A stretch of 64,000 nucleotides of DNA from Cristatella mucedo (GCA_009760855.2 WPIO01000111.1:122001-186000); one strand, 5' to 3'. Positions 9,933 to 20,790 are shown, numbered from the stretch's first letter. Numbers and translations: made by a program. Notes: generated by a model from the letters alone, not told the origin.

Positions 9933-10758
9933 CTATATAATTATCTATTAATATTTTAGATCTCTCAAACACTTCTTTGACCACAGGAATAATTCTAAAA
10001 TCTAAATAATTCTTAAATCTAAGTGGATCTTCTTCTTCAACTACTTGTATGTCTACTGTTTTAATATAGTATTTAATATCATAACCAAAAGTTTTTTTAT
10101 TGTTAAAACGACAATATTCAGAAATTATATCAAATTCAAAGTCAAAGTACTTCTCATCTTTAAGTAAAAACATAACAAGAGGTTCACGTATTGGTATATC
10201 AAATTCATAAGTTGTTGGAATTCTAACTGTTCCTGCAGCAACATAGTCTTTAGGTACATCATAGCAATTCAAACCTGGAACGAATATTTCAAATTCACTA
10301 TAAAAACATCTTCTAAGCTTTAACACATGTAAACCAAGTAGACACTGTGCAATATATTGTTTTGGAATAAAATCTTTTTCAATAGTTCTACTCCATAAAC
10401 ATTTTATTTCTATTAGAGTATCTTGATCAATAACTCCATCTGGAGAATAACGATAAACCCCATCACTAGTAAAACACTCATTTGAATTCTTAATACTTCT
10501 ATTCAACTTCATCTCTAGAAAATTAGCTGCTATTGGCTCGAATACTTTCCCAAAGATCATCTGAGGAAATCTCATGGGTTGAGAATTAGTGATATATTTT
10601 TTTAGTTTTCTATTTGAAATTATTTCAATGTCACAATCAATTTGAGATCCAAATATCATATCATTTCCTAAAACCGAATACACTTCTGATCCACCAATAT
10701 TTGACTTCATAGAACTTTTCCACTCATCCGAACCCTGTATGAAATTTGTTTTTTGCAT
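9889..10758 (-). CDS. YqaJ/lambda-type exonuclease
   Basis: Intact 289-residue product of the PD-(D/E)XK fold. In order: GSDEW and IGGSE near residues 9-25, GKVFEP (residues 69-74), YSPDG, LIEIKCLW (the catalytic E-x-K) and QYIAQCLLGLHVL. These match YqaJ-type alkaline exonucleases used in DNA recombination and replication by large DNA viruses and phages. It starts 21 nt after the capsid gene and overlaps fibre A by 44 nt. It is one of the few undamaged genes here. Confidence 0.85.
   Translation of the reverse strand: MQKTNFIQGSDEWKSSMKSNIGGSEVYSVLGNDMIFGSQIDCDIEIISNRKLKKYITNSQPMRFPQMIFGKVFEPIAANFLEMKLNRSIKNSNECFTSDGVYRYSPDGVIDQDTLIEIKCLWSRTIEKDFIPKQYIAQCLLGLHVLKLRRCFYSEFEIFVPGLNCYDVPKDYVAAGTVRIPTTYEFDIPIREPLVMFLLKDEKYFDFEFDIISEYCRFNNKKTFGYDIKYYIKTVDIQVVEEEDPLRFKNYLDFRIIPVVKEVFERSKILIDNYIDEQKVSQRGPCIEE
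9933..9939 (-). promoter_or_regulatory. TATATAG box abutting the fibre A start
   Basis: On the minus strand TATATAG directly touches the ATG at 9932, inside the exonuclease coding region. Confidence 0.45.
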
Positions 10759-10779
10759 TATATTTAGTTATTATATTTC

Positions 10780-12380
10780 TTAAATATCTAAGGAATTGTA
10801 AAGAGACGTTCCTCTACTACAAACAAAGGGAGTTCCATTTCCATTAGATGTTAATTCCAGAGTGTTCTCACAGATAGTGATATAATGAATCATAATCGTA
10901 GGTGCAGCAGCAGCCGTAATTTCAGGTTGTGCTGGTATATTTCCAGCAGCGGCAATAGCAGCACTAACACCGGGTATTGTAGAATTGAAGTCAATAGTTA
11001 CATTAAGTTTTGTTCCTGATCTAAGAGGTTGCTCGTTATATTGTAGATCGATAACATGAATAGGATAAAGAGTTAACTATTCTGGAAAGGTAACACCAAC
11101 AGGTACATTTAGTTCATTTGATCCGAGGAACTGTTTCCTAAATGTAGTAAAATCAAGATAAGGAGTTGAACATTTGGCGTCTTTTGGATAGCCATTTCTT
11201 AGAACCGCTGGATATTGTTTTATTCCATTAGCAACTACTGAGACACCTTTAATATCACAATGATTGAAAGTGCAAGGGTTTCCAGTGTAGCTATTAAATT
11301 TATTTTGGTTTTGAGCTGCAACAATTAACCACCTAACTTTATCAAGTTTATTCTGCAAAGTTAGTGTCTTTGTAAATTTAAGATTTGAATTGTAACTTGA
11401 TATACTAACGGTTTCATATCGTCTAACTCTATAATTTAGTCTAAGTTTCTTTGACCTTTCACTCGAAATATCAGCAAGTGATTTTTTAATGCTCATTTAG
11501 GAATTATACATGGAACAACTAATCTCATTTTTGACATACTAATTTTAAATGCATTCCAAGCACCATTTCCAGCAGCGTTAGCTGTTGTTCTACTTTGAAT
11601 TACGTTAACATTATTATCCGCAGCAGCACCACTTACCCCCGTCATAATAGCATTAAAATCATTTCCATTAACCCTAGTCAACTCAAGAGTAAATTGAGTA
11701 TTGTAAATAATCTTATTCATATCCGCACAAAATCCAGAGATTCTTGACAATGGGAGTGAAATACTGAATGTACCTACATTATACGCAAGAAAATTAGATA
11801 AACCTCTTCGATAAACAAATCCTATGCTTGAATTAGTAGCTGTGGATGCATTAGGACTTAGATATGGAAATAGTTTAGAATTTGTTGTAGCAGCATTAGC
11901 AACGGTATACATATCATCAAATGAGCTTGCTTCATCTTTTTTCCACCCGGTCGCACCACCCTCAGTTCTACTATACTCACTGGGATAACATAGAAGCCCC
12001 ATAATAGTTGAAACAGTTCCTATATTTTGTTGCACACTTTCAACCTCTTCAGCACCAAGCCTAACTCTCATTGCAATAAACATCCAAGCTCCAGCGTTGT
12101 TAACTAATCCTGCTGCAAGGTTAAGATTGGGTGGTAGATAATCACCACCGGGGGTTGATTGAACTAGGAACTGTCCTTCTAGTAAAACGTAGCCATCTGA
12201 CAAAACATAACATGTTTGAAGATCTGCTGGAATATTGAATGTGACCAGTTTATCAGGAATTGTATCAGTTTCACTTCCATTCACTTGATAAAACTCTCTG
12301 AACTGATAATCATTGATTTTATAATTAGGCAAATCAGGATCTTCAAGTTGAAGTATAGTGCTTGTATCTGCGCTCGCCAT
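10780..12380 (-). pseudogene. major capsid protein, double jelly roll
   Basis: Polinton-type major capsid protein of about 530 residues. The first part (12380-11493) has the NIPADLQTCYVLSDGYVLLEG strand region and SLPLSRISGFCADMNKI. The second (11496-10780) has LDKVRWLIVAAQN, NPCTFNHCDIK and the FRKQFLG segment. All follow the order known from Polinton capsids. The two frames meet where one A is missing near 11497. TAG at 11077-11079 interrupts the second part, and coding continues in frame to TAA 10780-10782. The start at 12380 is preceded by TATATAG 7 nt away. Confidence 0.88.
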
Positions 12381-12387
12381 TCTTTCA

Positions 12388-12394
12388 CTATATA
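12388..12394 (-). promoter_or_regulatory. TATATAG box ahead of the capsid gene
   Basis: TATATAG on the minus strand, 7 nt before the ATG at 12380, in the 20-nt gap behind the coiled-coil gene. Confidence 0.45.
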
Positions 12395-12400
12395 AAAAAA

Positions 12401-12982
12401 CTAATTTTTTAGTTTTTGAGAATATAATCCACGTCCAATTTTCTCTCTCACACTTCCACCATACCCATCAGGTCTTGTTCTCTCTTGAGGTATAATTGAT
12501 TTTATTGCTTTCTCAACTTCTTTATATGTTTTTGGATCATTTTCTTTAAGAGCTTCGGAATCGTCTTCTACTTCTTCTATTTTTACTTTTTTAACTTTTT
12601 TAGTTTTTGGTTAAAGTTTTTCAAGCATTGCACGTTTAATCTCTAGATCCATTTCTTTCATCTTTCTATCGTAATCTTCTTTTTTTTGTTTCTCAATTTC
12701 ATATTCTAATTCTTTCTTTCTCCTTTCCTCTTCAAGCTTATCATCCATCTCTCTTCGTTTATTAGCGTATTCTTGATCTATCTTTTTTTTAGTTTGTAAT
12801 TCAGTAATCTTCCTTGCTTGATGCATTTCAATTCCTTTATTAGCAATGTTCATACTTAAGCCAGTTAATCCGGTTAAAACAGGTGTTACTTTATAAACAC
12901 CATTGAGTACTTTATCTAAAACACCAGACCCATGATACTTTCCTCTCATATTTCCATGACCAGTCCTTATATAGCTACCCAT
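12401..12982 (-). pseudogene. basic coiled-coil virion-like protein with in-frame stop
   Basis: A 193-codon frame from 12982 to TAG 12401-12403, with TAA at 12611-12613. The N-terminus is Gly-rich and basic; a hydrophobic patch (VLTGLTGLSMNIANKG) is followed by about 70 residues of strongly charged coiled coil. After the stop comes a Lys-rich segment and a DGYGG-containing C-terminus. It lies between the penton-like cluster and the capsid gene. A minor virion or core protein is plausible but not established. Confidence 0.6.
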
Positions 12983-12993
12983 CTCTCTCTATG

Positions 12994-13846
12994 CTACTTT
13001 GAAATTTCTATTGTAGCTATAACATATTTAATTGTATTTAGTTTATTTCCATTTTGATCTTTTAAAGTAATCATAAAACAACTTATTCCTTCTATATCAC
13101 CCCTTGTCGGTAGATACATTATGTTTGGAATATGTAAATCAACTTTTTCACCTGGTGAAATATCTTTTACACCAATAATATATAAAGATCCTGATTGTTC
13201 TAAAACCCCTTTTCTTTTCTCTATTAAGTTCTGGATGAACCAAATTACAATCAACACTGATCCATTCAATGTCATTGAAATTAGAGGATTTCATTTTATT
13301 CCATGCTGTGTATGTTCCAGCGAAGTAATGGGATTTTTTCATCTTTTTTATCTTCATCTCTTCCATCACCATAATCGTAATCAGGGGCGTATGTTCCTTG
13401 TTCCTTTGTATTAAAGCCAAGAGTATCTCCAATGTTATTAATAACGCCGGAGATATCACTTGCTAGTAAAACAACATACCCACTACTTTCATAACTATTT
13501 TATCACCATCACCAACACTAAAAATAATCCCAGTACTATCTCTTCTTGAGGGGTTGTAAAGCGATACAGCAGCATCTAATCCTCTATTTAATGCTGCAGC
13601 AAGTCTAGCACTATCATAATAACCGGGAGGAACAGAAATGGAATAGTTATTAGCTGATGTAGGATTATTTTTAAACCGAAGCATATCGTTTTCAAGAGCA
13701 ACACATTTTACAATGCTTTTATATGTGCAAGTAAATTCTATTCTTCTTAGCCCTACTTTTTTATACCCAGATTTAGGACCAAGCATTATTGTGGGATAGT
13801 TATTTTTATAATCTATATTGGAAGTTACTGTTAACCTAATCCTCAT
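12994..13846 (-). pseudogene. penton-like single jelly-roll protein, copy 2
   Basis: Homologous to the gene just upstream (14940) and related to the penton-like protein at 15811. Shared segments are KSGYKKVGLRRI, VPPGYYDSARLAAALN, LGFNT, YFAGTYTAWNKM, WISVDCNLVHPE, KVDLHIPNIMYLPT and DQNGN. Frame changes near 13480, 13340 and 13215 break it into three frames. The start overlaps the stop of copy 1 and is preceded by TATAGAAA. Confidence 0.75.
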
Positions 13847-13854
13847 TTTCTATA
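13847..13854 (-). promoter_or_regulatory. TATAGAAA box abutting the copy 2 start
   Basis: TATAGAAA on the minus strand touches the ATG at 13846 and is the last of a long series of similar boxes upstream. Confidence 0.45.
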
Positions 13855-14015
13855 TTTATTTTACTTTTTTCTATAGTTGTTTTAATTTTTTCTATACTCC
13901 TTTCTATACTTGTTTCTATAGTTGTTTTAATTTTTTCTATACTTGTTTCTATACTCCTTTATATACTTGTTTCTATAATCCTTTCTATACTTGTTTCTAT
14001 ACTCTTTTCTTTACT
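13850..14015 (-). repeat. coding minisatellite built on TATAGAA
   Basis: About a dozen diverged 12-18 nt units of the form TATAGAAACAAG or TATAGAAAGGAG (minus strand). They encode the IETS/IERS tail of the penton-like copy 1 and lie directly before the start of copy 2. Confidence 0.8.
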
Positions 14016-14950
14016 TGTTTTACCTTTTCTAATAACTCTTGTAGATACAACATCTGTAATTGTATTAATCCTATTTCCATTTTGATCTATTATTGCAATT
14101 TTATAACCCCCGCAACTTTACTATGTCACCCATTGTAGGTAAGTACATTACATTTGGAATATGTAAATCAACTTTTTGGCCCGCAGCAATATCATCTGTG
14201 TCGATGAGAAATAAAGATTTTGATTGTTCTGAAAACCCTTTGCTTTTCTCTATATAATTATTTTCTGGATAAACCAAATCACAATCAACACTGATCCATT
14301 TTACACCAGTGTTATCAGGTTGAATCATTTTATTCCACGCTTTATAAGTTCCAGCAAAATACATAGCTTTTTCAACTGCCTCATATACTGTTCCACCAAC
14401 CATGTCGCGGTCAAACGTTCCTTGTTCGTTTGAGTTAAAACCTAGTGTATCTTCAATAGTATAAAATTCAGGTTTTTTTTCAATAAAAGAGTTGGCTCCA
14501 AGAAAAACAACACTATCACCAGCTACTTGCATAACTATTTTATCATCTGTATCAACACTAAATTTTATTCCATTTCCATTTCTCCCATTATACAGAGCTG
14601 TTGTTGCAGAACCAGGATCTTATTTCTTAAGTCCTAAAGCCGTGTTTAAAGCAAGAACAATCTTATTACTGTCATAAGTTCCAGAAGTTTTAGTATTACC
14701 ATTTGCTTCTTTTCCAAAATCAATTTTAATATATTGAGGATTACCAACATCTCCAAGAGAAAACTTAAACCAAAGTCTATCATTTACACCCCTAAATACA
14801 TTTGCTAGAGCTCTATTTACATATGTAAATTATATTCTTCTTAAACCAACTTCATTGTATCCAGATTTTTCTCCTAAATTAATTGGGGTATATAATGTTT
14901 TATAGTCAGAAGACGAAGTTCCACTTAATCTTATAGTCATTTTCCTTATA

Positions 14951-15811
14951 TTATATTTCTATAATTTCTATAGCCACAGCATTTTGTTCACCACCAAAAT
15001 CTAACAACTTCAAGTTTTGATCAGTAACCGTAATATTTATATCACTAATAATTTCAGTAGAAACATTGTAGTATTCAGGAGTATTTGGTTCATACACCAT
15101 TGTATCCCATGGGTAAAAGTCAAATCCAAAACTTCTTAAAGCTTGAGTTTCGATTCCATTTATAAAGCTTGTTCCAGGAGCAACTAGATTACAATTAACA
15201 AGAACAAGTTTTACATCTGCAATACTTACCTGCTCTTCTGAATAGAACTTTTTGTTTGGAGTACAAACAGTGGGTATAATATTTGGATATGTCTCTAAAA
15301 ACTTGCTATCAGTTGTATAAGCAGGTTTAGTAAATCCAAGCACTTTAGAAATAGAGGATTTACTTGCAATAAAACTCCACCCAACAGGCATACTAATCCA
15401 TAAGTGTGCAGTACCAGTATCAACACCAACTGTAAACTTATCAGTTGTAGATCCTGCTTGAGTAATATAATTATTAATCCTATCTAAAATACCAATGTTT
15501 AAGTCGTCACTATCAACCGTATAAATTCCTGGTTCTATAGTTACAGTTTGTTCTGAACCACCCGCACTTCTATAAACAAAAGTATTATTAGAAGTAGTAA
15601 TATTTTTTATGGAATTGATTCCAACAAACTTCTTAAAAAAAACTTTTAGGTTTTTGTTTCTCAATAAAATAGGAGTACTAATATGTAGACCAAGTTGATT
15701 AGAATTTCCAATAATATTGAACACATAACCTTCCTTACTTGCTTGAATACTTTTTCTAATAACTTCAACATTCTTAAGTATTTCTTTTGTAATACCTAAA
15801 AGATCACTCAT
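14951..15811 (-). CDS. penton (minor capsid) protein, copy 3
   Basis: Intact 286-residue protein with the pattern of Polinton penton proteins: NKNLKVFFKKFVGINSIKNI, TVTIEPGIYTV, LGFTKP, VKLVLVNCNLVAPG, and the terminal NITVTDQNLKLLDFGGE. Family members form a single jelly roll at capsid vertices. It is the best preserved of three tandem penton-like genes. Its start at 15811 follows ACATAGAAA. Confidence 0.82.
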   Translation of the reverse strand: MSDLLGITKEILKNVEVIRKSIQASKEGYVFNIIGNSNQLGLHISTPILLRNKNLKVFFKKFVGINSIKNITTSNNTFVYRSAGGSEQTVTIEPGIYTVDSDDLNIGILDRINNYITQAGSTTDKFTVGVDTGTAHLWISMPVGWSFIASKSSISKVLGFTKPAYTTDSKFLETYPNIIPTVCTPNKKFYSEEQVSIADVKLVLVNCNLVAPGTSFINGIETQALRSFGFDFYPWDTMVYEPNTPEYYNVSTEIISDINITVTDQNLKLLDFGGEQNAVAIEIIEI

Positions 15812-15814
15812 TTT

Positions 15815-17149
15815 CTATGTATTAAATAATAGATTATTTATTTTTGCAACGTAAGACTTTGGTGCTTTCCTAGATCTAGCTAAATAATCTACAGCAGCAC
15901 TTATTGAATTTACAACTCCTTTATTTCCAGCAGCAAGCTCTCTCAACCATAAATCGATCTTACTAAATACTTCTTTATCACTCTTAACAAACACTGGAAC
16001 GATTTTTAATCCTTCTCCCGAATTAGGTTGCAGTGATTTTATATGGTCAAGAATACTTTGTTGTTTTATACTTCTTTTTTCTATATTCTCTAATTCTTCT
16101 TTGATATTAGAAAGACTCTCTACAAAATTATCTTCTGTAATTTTCTTTATATCTTCTTTCATTTTGGAGGACATTCTTCCTGTATTAGGTATAATGCTAA
16201 TTTCAAATAAGTTTTGTCTAGTAACCCACGAGTGTTCAATAATTGTAGGTAAAGTATCTTCTATAGAAGTTGTAAATTTAGGTGTGTTAGGTTCTATAGC
16301 AGGTTCTATAACACTCGTATCAGGTTCTATACGAGGTTCTATAACTCTTACAATTGGTAAAGCAGTTTTACTTTTTTCCTTTTTTCTTTGGGGTACTTAT
16401 AACAGGTTCTATAACACTTGCATCGGGTTCTGAAACACTTAAAGTTGGTAAAGCAGTTTTACTTTTTTTCCTTTTTTCTTTGGGGTACCTATAACAGGTT
16501 CTATAACACTTGCATCGGGTTCTATAACACTTAAAGTTGGTAAAGCAGTTTTTCTTTTTCTTCCTCTTTTCTTTGGGGTACTTATAGCGGGTGGTTCTTC
16601 AACTTCTTTTATACTTCCTTTCTTAATCTTTGGAGTACCACTAGATGGATTAACATTAAAACCTTTTGACACTGTTTTTTGAGCACCATCAAGAATTTCT
16701 CTTATTTCTTGATTAGCTGCATGAGTCTTTGCTTGATTTATTCTGTTAATTGCTTTTTTAGGTTCACCAGATTTGATATCAGGAATTGCTTTCCCCGAAA
16801 CCAAAGAAACATCTTGAGGTTCTTTAGGTTTAGGCTGTATCGCCTTTTCAATTAGTTTATTAGTCTCCATTTGTATTGCAAGTAAAGGTCTCATTACTTT
16901 AAGTTTATTAAAATCAACACCACCTGAATTTTTTTTTGAATGCTCTAAAGCACGTTAATTTAGTTTATGTTCTATCTGATCTCTAGCAACAATTTCATCT
17001 TCTATTCTTGCCATTTCTTCACCATTGCTAAGTATGGTTGCAACATTTAACTTGTCCAAATTAGTAAGTAAGTTTTCTAAGTCAAGAGCTTCTTGAACAC
17101 TCCCTTCGTATTTTCTATTTTTATTTTGAAACAATTTTCCTTTAATCAT
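15815..17149 (-). pseudogene. basic repeat-bearing structural/scaffold-like protein
   Basis: Reading from 17149: an N-terminal helical part, TAA at 16955-16957, then in the same frame a Lys/Pro-rich region with KKRGRKRK and a 30-residue repeat (KTALPTLSVIEPD.., 16350-16600). Single-base losses in A runs near 16470 and 16385 shift the frame. The final frame runs without a break into the segment 16174-15815, which ends SYVAKINNLLFNT. I therefore read one gene of about 440 codons, though 16174-15815 could be separate. The basic repeats suggest DNA binding or nuclear targeting; function is unknown. Confidence 0.5.
16350..16600 (-). repeat. about 93-nt tandem repeat inside the scaffold-like gene
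   Basis: Two to three copies of a roughly 93-nt unit encoding SVIEPDASVIEPVIGTPKKKGKK-type sequence. It also contains repeated GTTATAGAACC. Confidence 0.75.
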
Positions 17150-17159
17150 TCCTTTCCTA

Positions 17160-17830
17160 TTAACTATTGAAAATAGTTATTAGTTGTTTTCCTTCTTCAT
17201 CAACAGACCAAAATCTTCCTTTTTTTTCAGTCTTAGTTAGATCTATAACACAATAACCAAATTCTTCCCTTGTCATAGAATCAACCCAATCTTTAAATTG
17301 CTTTCTATCTATATCACTAACATATGAACGTCGTATATATTCTATATCAATATCATTTTGATTAAATATTATTATAAAGTGTTTACATTGTTTCTTATAG
17401 TTCTTTTAGGAACATTTGTAAATCCTTGAGAAAGATAAAATATATTCATTTTGTATGCCTTCCTCTAGTAAAATAATCTGATATAGTACTTTGATCTTCA
17501 TTTATAACATCATCTAACACAACAACATTTCTACATTTCTTATATGAATCAACATCTGGCATTTCATCTACTCCACTAACCCAAACAAATGCAGGTTTTT
17601 TTTGTCATACTTATAACTCCGCGATACATTGATTGATCTAAGCTTGTTGCAATAATAGTACAAGCATCATACTTTAATTTTAATGAAAATATCCAATTCA
17701 TTATTAGTTGCGTCCTACCACATCCACGTGGACCTAAAACTAACGCTCTAATAGGTACTTTAGGTAATGGCTCTTCATGTCCTGTAGCGGTATCCTGTCC
17801 AAAGTCATAAGGTTTAACTTTCAAAGACAT
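17160..17830 (-). pseudogene. A32/FtsK-type genome packaging ATPase
   Basis: Packaging ATPase of about 223 residues. Walker A is GPRGCGRT, with Arg where the family has Lys. Walker B is VVVLDD. YFTRGRHTK and IFYLSQGFTNVPK follow the family pattern, and the C-terminus is charged. Three single-base changes near 17600, 17435 and 17390 split it into four frames, each continuing the family pattern. It starts 41 nt from the divergent protease gene. The family drives DNA into capsids. Confidence 0.82.
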
Positions 17831-17871
17831 CTATATTAATTTTTGTATATTTATATATCGAGATTTATTGC

Positions 17872-18356
17872 ATGAAGTGAAGGATCTTTATCTCAAGGAA
17901 GAAGGATTGGAAGAGGAGCAAGTGAACAACAAATAATTGGTGAGATTAAAAGCGCGATAGATAAACTAAAAAAAAGTAAAATCATCAGCTTTGACAGATA
18001 TAGAAATAAATAACTATATAAAAGAATTAGATATAAAAAACTTTAGAGGTGTCTTTGCAAGAGATGAACTAACAAAGCCTTTAGAGAATGAATGTCTTAT
18101 TTGTAACACTGGAAAGTCAGACCTTGCAATATATCACTGTGTCGCATTAAAGAAAGAAGGACCTAAGTGTTTTTACTTTGATTCTTTTGGAGCACCACCA
18201 ATGCCAGAGGTAATAAGTTACTTCGGTGATATACCATCTTTTCAAACATTTCAATTACAAAAGTTCAATCAGAAAGATTGTGGAAGAAGGTGTCTAATCT
18301 TCTTAAAACTAATGGAATTGACTGATTTTGGAACAACGATGGAATTATTGATTTGA
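17872..18356 (+). pseudogene. adenain-like maturation cysteine protease
   Basis: Cysteine protease of the adenovirus-protease family. The core reads IKNFRGVFARDEL, then His in AIYHCVAL, Asp in YFDSFG, a Gln in FNQKD and the nucleophile in DCGRRC, so the catalytic residues are all present. An N-terminal extension (17872-17990) is in other frames, needing shifts near 17878 and 17985, so the start is uncertain. The core from 17991 on is open. The product would cut virion precursor proteins; a candidate site is in the 21672 product. Confidence 0.82.
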
Positions 18357-18378
18357 TTTAAACAAATTATGTACCATC

Positions 18379-18385
18379 TATAGAA
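18379..18385 (+). promoter_or_regulatory. TATAGAA box abutting the 18386 start
   Basis: CTATAGAA touches ATG, the same arrangement as at 1334, 1617 and 20790. Confidence 0.5.
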
Positions 18386-18873
18386 ATGGAAATCCAAAAT
18401 AAGAAATTCGTAGTTCTTAAAAACTCTTCATTTATAATTCCAAAAGGAAAACCAGCTTGAGTTCACATTGAAGAGAGGACTTCAAAAGATTCTAAGCAAT
18501 ATTACAACATGTGGTTATACATCACTGAAGACATAATGCCATCTATTAAAGACATTGCAGAAAGGTCTAGTAAGAAACTTGATTTCAAAGGATATGACTT
18601 GAGTAAAAGGTCTACAATTGGAGTTCGAACTGATTTTGGTATCAAGCCAAGTATATTCTTTGATAAAAAAATAAACAGTTGAAGTTCAGTTCTATTGCGG
18701 ATGTAGTTCATAAATTTGGAAGTGACTTTTCTATTACTGGAGTTCTCGATGGTAGTTATGTTACTAAAGACTCTTACAACTCTGAAGAAAGACTTAATAT
18801 TAGATTGAAGCTTGATCAAGTTAAAGTCTATGACTCTGTAAAACGAGGAGAGTTCAATCCTGCTGATTATTAG
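18386..18873 (+). pseudogene. unknown viral protein with stop and frameshift
   Basis: About 163 codons. The frame from ATG 18386 is interrupted by TGA at 18458-18460 and shifts where one A is missing near 18668, then runs to TAG at 18871-18873. Segments such as KQYYNMWLYITED and FSITGVLDGSYV suggest a beta-rich fold. Single-strand DNA-binding proteins look like this, but I cannot support that call. It lies downstream of the protease on the plus strand and is convergent with the fibre cluster. Confidence 0.5.
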
Positions 18874-18935
18874 ATTATTAAAAAAAAACAAAAAACAAAA
18901 ATAAAAATTAGTGAGGTTAGTTATTTTTTTTAATA

Positions 18936-19915
18936 TCACCGTATTATATCTTGTTTAACTAAACTAATCTCAATAACATCTAAAGGACTAGGTGTTCTAA
19001 ATCCTGCGTAACTTAGAACAGGATAACTGAGATCGAATGTTATTACTTTTTTATAATTTTCTTCAACGATAGCAAGGTATTTTATAGAATTACTTAAAGT
19101 CAACATATAATCACCTTCAACACCTGAATAAGGTATATTAAGTAAATTAGAAGGAAGAAAGTTGGGTGAGTAGAACCTATGATAACAGTTAGTAATTAAA
19201 TTGTCATATTCTTCAGACAACTTTTCCACTGTTATAGATATTGTTGATGTAATAGTTCTATAAGGTATTCTAGTCATGTTATCGTCTTTTAAAACAAATG
19301 AATTATTTTCAGCCGTTCTCCCATAAACATTGTAATAAGTATCATCATTAACAATGTTAGTATTTTCATTATTTATTCTATTGATATCTCTTATTTTTAG
19401 TGTTATCTTTGAGTATAGTGGCTTTTTTAAGCTAATGTCAGATAGTTTTGCTAAGGTTGCGCCAGTAGTGTTGTTAGATAAGTTGATAACACTTTTTGTT
19501 CCTATTTGTCCTTCTACTATTAATGATTCATGATTAAAAAGTCTATTAGTTTTTAAAAATGATGTATAAGCTCTTTCTCTTGTGTATGAACAATCATTTG
19601 TGTTATTACCAATTAATCTATCTACGTATAGATTTCCCTGTATTACTTGACCACCTTCTGTTCCAACCTTCGTATCAAGATACTGCTTTGTAGATAAATC
19701 TTTTTCATTCATTGGATAACTTATGTTTACATATTTTTTGACCTAGCACATAAATCTCCTCTTACAATGTCATCAGATTATTTTCTAATATAATTATTAT
19801 CTGAAAAGGTTTTACTTACAGCGTCTAAGTCACTAATAGTAGAACCAACATTTGCTATTCTATTTTTACCAAGATTTAGAGTTCCATTCATTTCTAGTAA
19901 TCTTCTGCTAAGCAT
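18936..19915 (-). pseudogene. phage-type fibre protein C
   Basis: Third fibre of the head-to-tail cluster. The N-terminus from 19915 has the shaft motif (MNGTLNLGKNRIANVG, DLDAVSKTF). TAA interrupts it near 19780, and a one-base loss near 19730 leads into the frame 19712-18936. That part has one more repeat-like segment (KQYLDTKVG) and a long beta-rich head unrelated in sequence to the heads of the other fibres. Its start is 3 nt from the stop of fibre B. Likely a receptor-binding trimer. Confidence 0.72.
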
Positions 19916-19917
19916 TT

Positions 19918-20790
19918 TTACGTTGTTGCTATATAAACAAAGATATTTAATTCTTTATCAAATAAGTTTGAGCCAGATATAAAAGTTGACGATTGAATAA
20001 GTTTTTTATTTGTATCAAGTACATACCCACCGTATAACCAATCTTGTAATGGAACTAATGTTTCTGGAAGAGGTTGTAGTATACCTTTTTTCCATGTGTA
20101 TACTCATACAATGTTGTAACAACAAATAAACCTCTTGGGATGGTAGTATCGGTTAAAGTAGAGATCCATCTACCATTAATTGTTTTTCCATATAAAGATG
20201 TTGTTAAAGACCCATCTACTGTTGCTCTAAAACGTATTATAGTAATATTTCCATCTGATATTCTGTTTAGATAGCTAAAGCTTACGCCATCAGTAGGATT
20301 AACAGGACCATTTTCTAAGAAGATAGAGTATCCATTCATATCTAAATTTCCATTAAGAGTTCCACCTGTTAGTTTAAGGAAGTTAGAGTCCATATATGAT
20401 TTATTTGGAATATTATTATCAGAAGTAGGAGGGCCACCAACACTTGGATTTCCATTTACAGTTAGTGTTCCATTAATAGTTCCGCCAGTCTTCGATAATT
20501 TACTGTCTGCATAGTCTTTAGTTGCAGCATCGCTAGGGTTTACAGGATTTGCTAGTTCTATCAACTTATAATTTTTCATATCGATATCTCCATCAGCAGT
20601 AGTTCTTCTTGATACTTTTGTAACGAAATTGGTATCTATATACTTTCTATTTACTGCATCTCCATCATCAACAGGATCACCTAAATCCTTTATCAAATTT
20701 CCATTCATACTTAAACTACCTGTAAGTACATCACCACTTTTTTTTAATTTAATTTGTTATACCAATTCCTCTTCTTTTAGGTCTAAACAT
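19918..20790 (-). pseudogene. phage-type fibre protein B
   Basis: From the ATG at 20790 (MFRPKRRGIGI) a frameshift near 20755 leads into a shaft with four clear repeats of MNGxLIKDLGDPVDDGDAVNRKYID type (20708-20290). The head domain follows; a second frameshift near 20080 carries it to TAA at 19918-19920. The start is preceded by TGTATAGAA, which lies across the stop of fibre D. Shaft repeats match the other fibres; the head does not. Confidence 0.78.

Larger units (their letters stand above)
13836..14940 (-). pseudogene. penton-like single jelly-roll protein, copy 1, with repeat tail
   Basis: Start at 14940. The order of segments matches copy 2: SGYNEVGLRRI, LALNTALG, YFAGTYKAWNKM, WISVDCDLVYPE, KVDLHIPNVMYLPT. 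TAA at 14830-14832 replaces a codon that is Glu in copy 2; a second TAA is at 14620-14622. One extra G in a G run near 14107 shifts the frame. Unlike copy 2, the protein then continues into a long C-terminal tail of IETS/IERS/IEKIKTT repeats, with a further stop, ending at 13836. Confidence 0.72.

Noticed and set aside
13818-14138. Phe/Tyr/Cys-rich plus-strand ORF
   Set aside because: It is the antisense reading of the IETS coding minisatellite.
338-19782. Alternative genetic code with reassigned stops in the viral genes
   Set aside because: The replaced residues differ: Glu by comparison of penton-like copies and of repeat units, Tyr by comparison of fibres. All three stop codons occur in frame, and frameshifts occur as well. 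This is decay, not reassignment.
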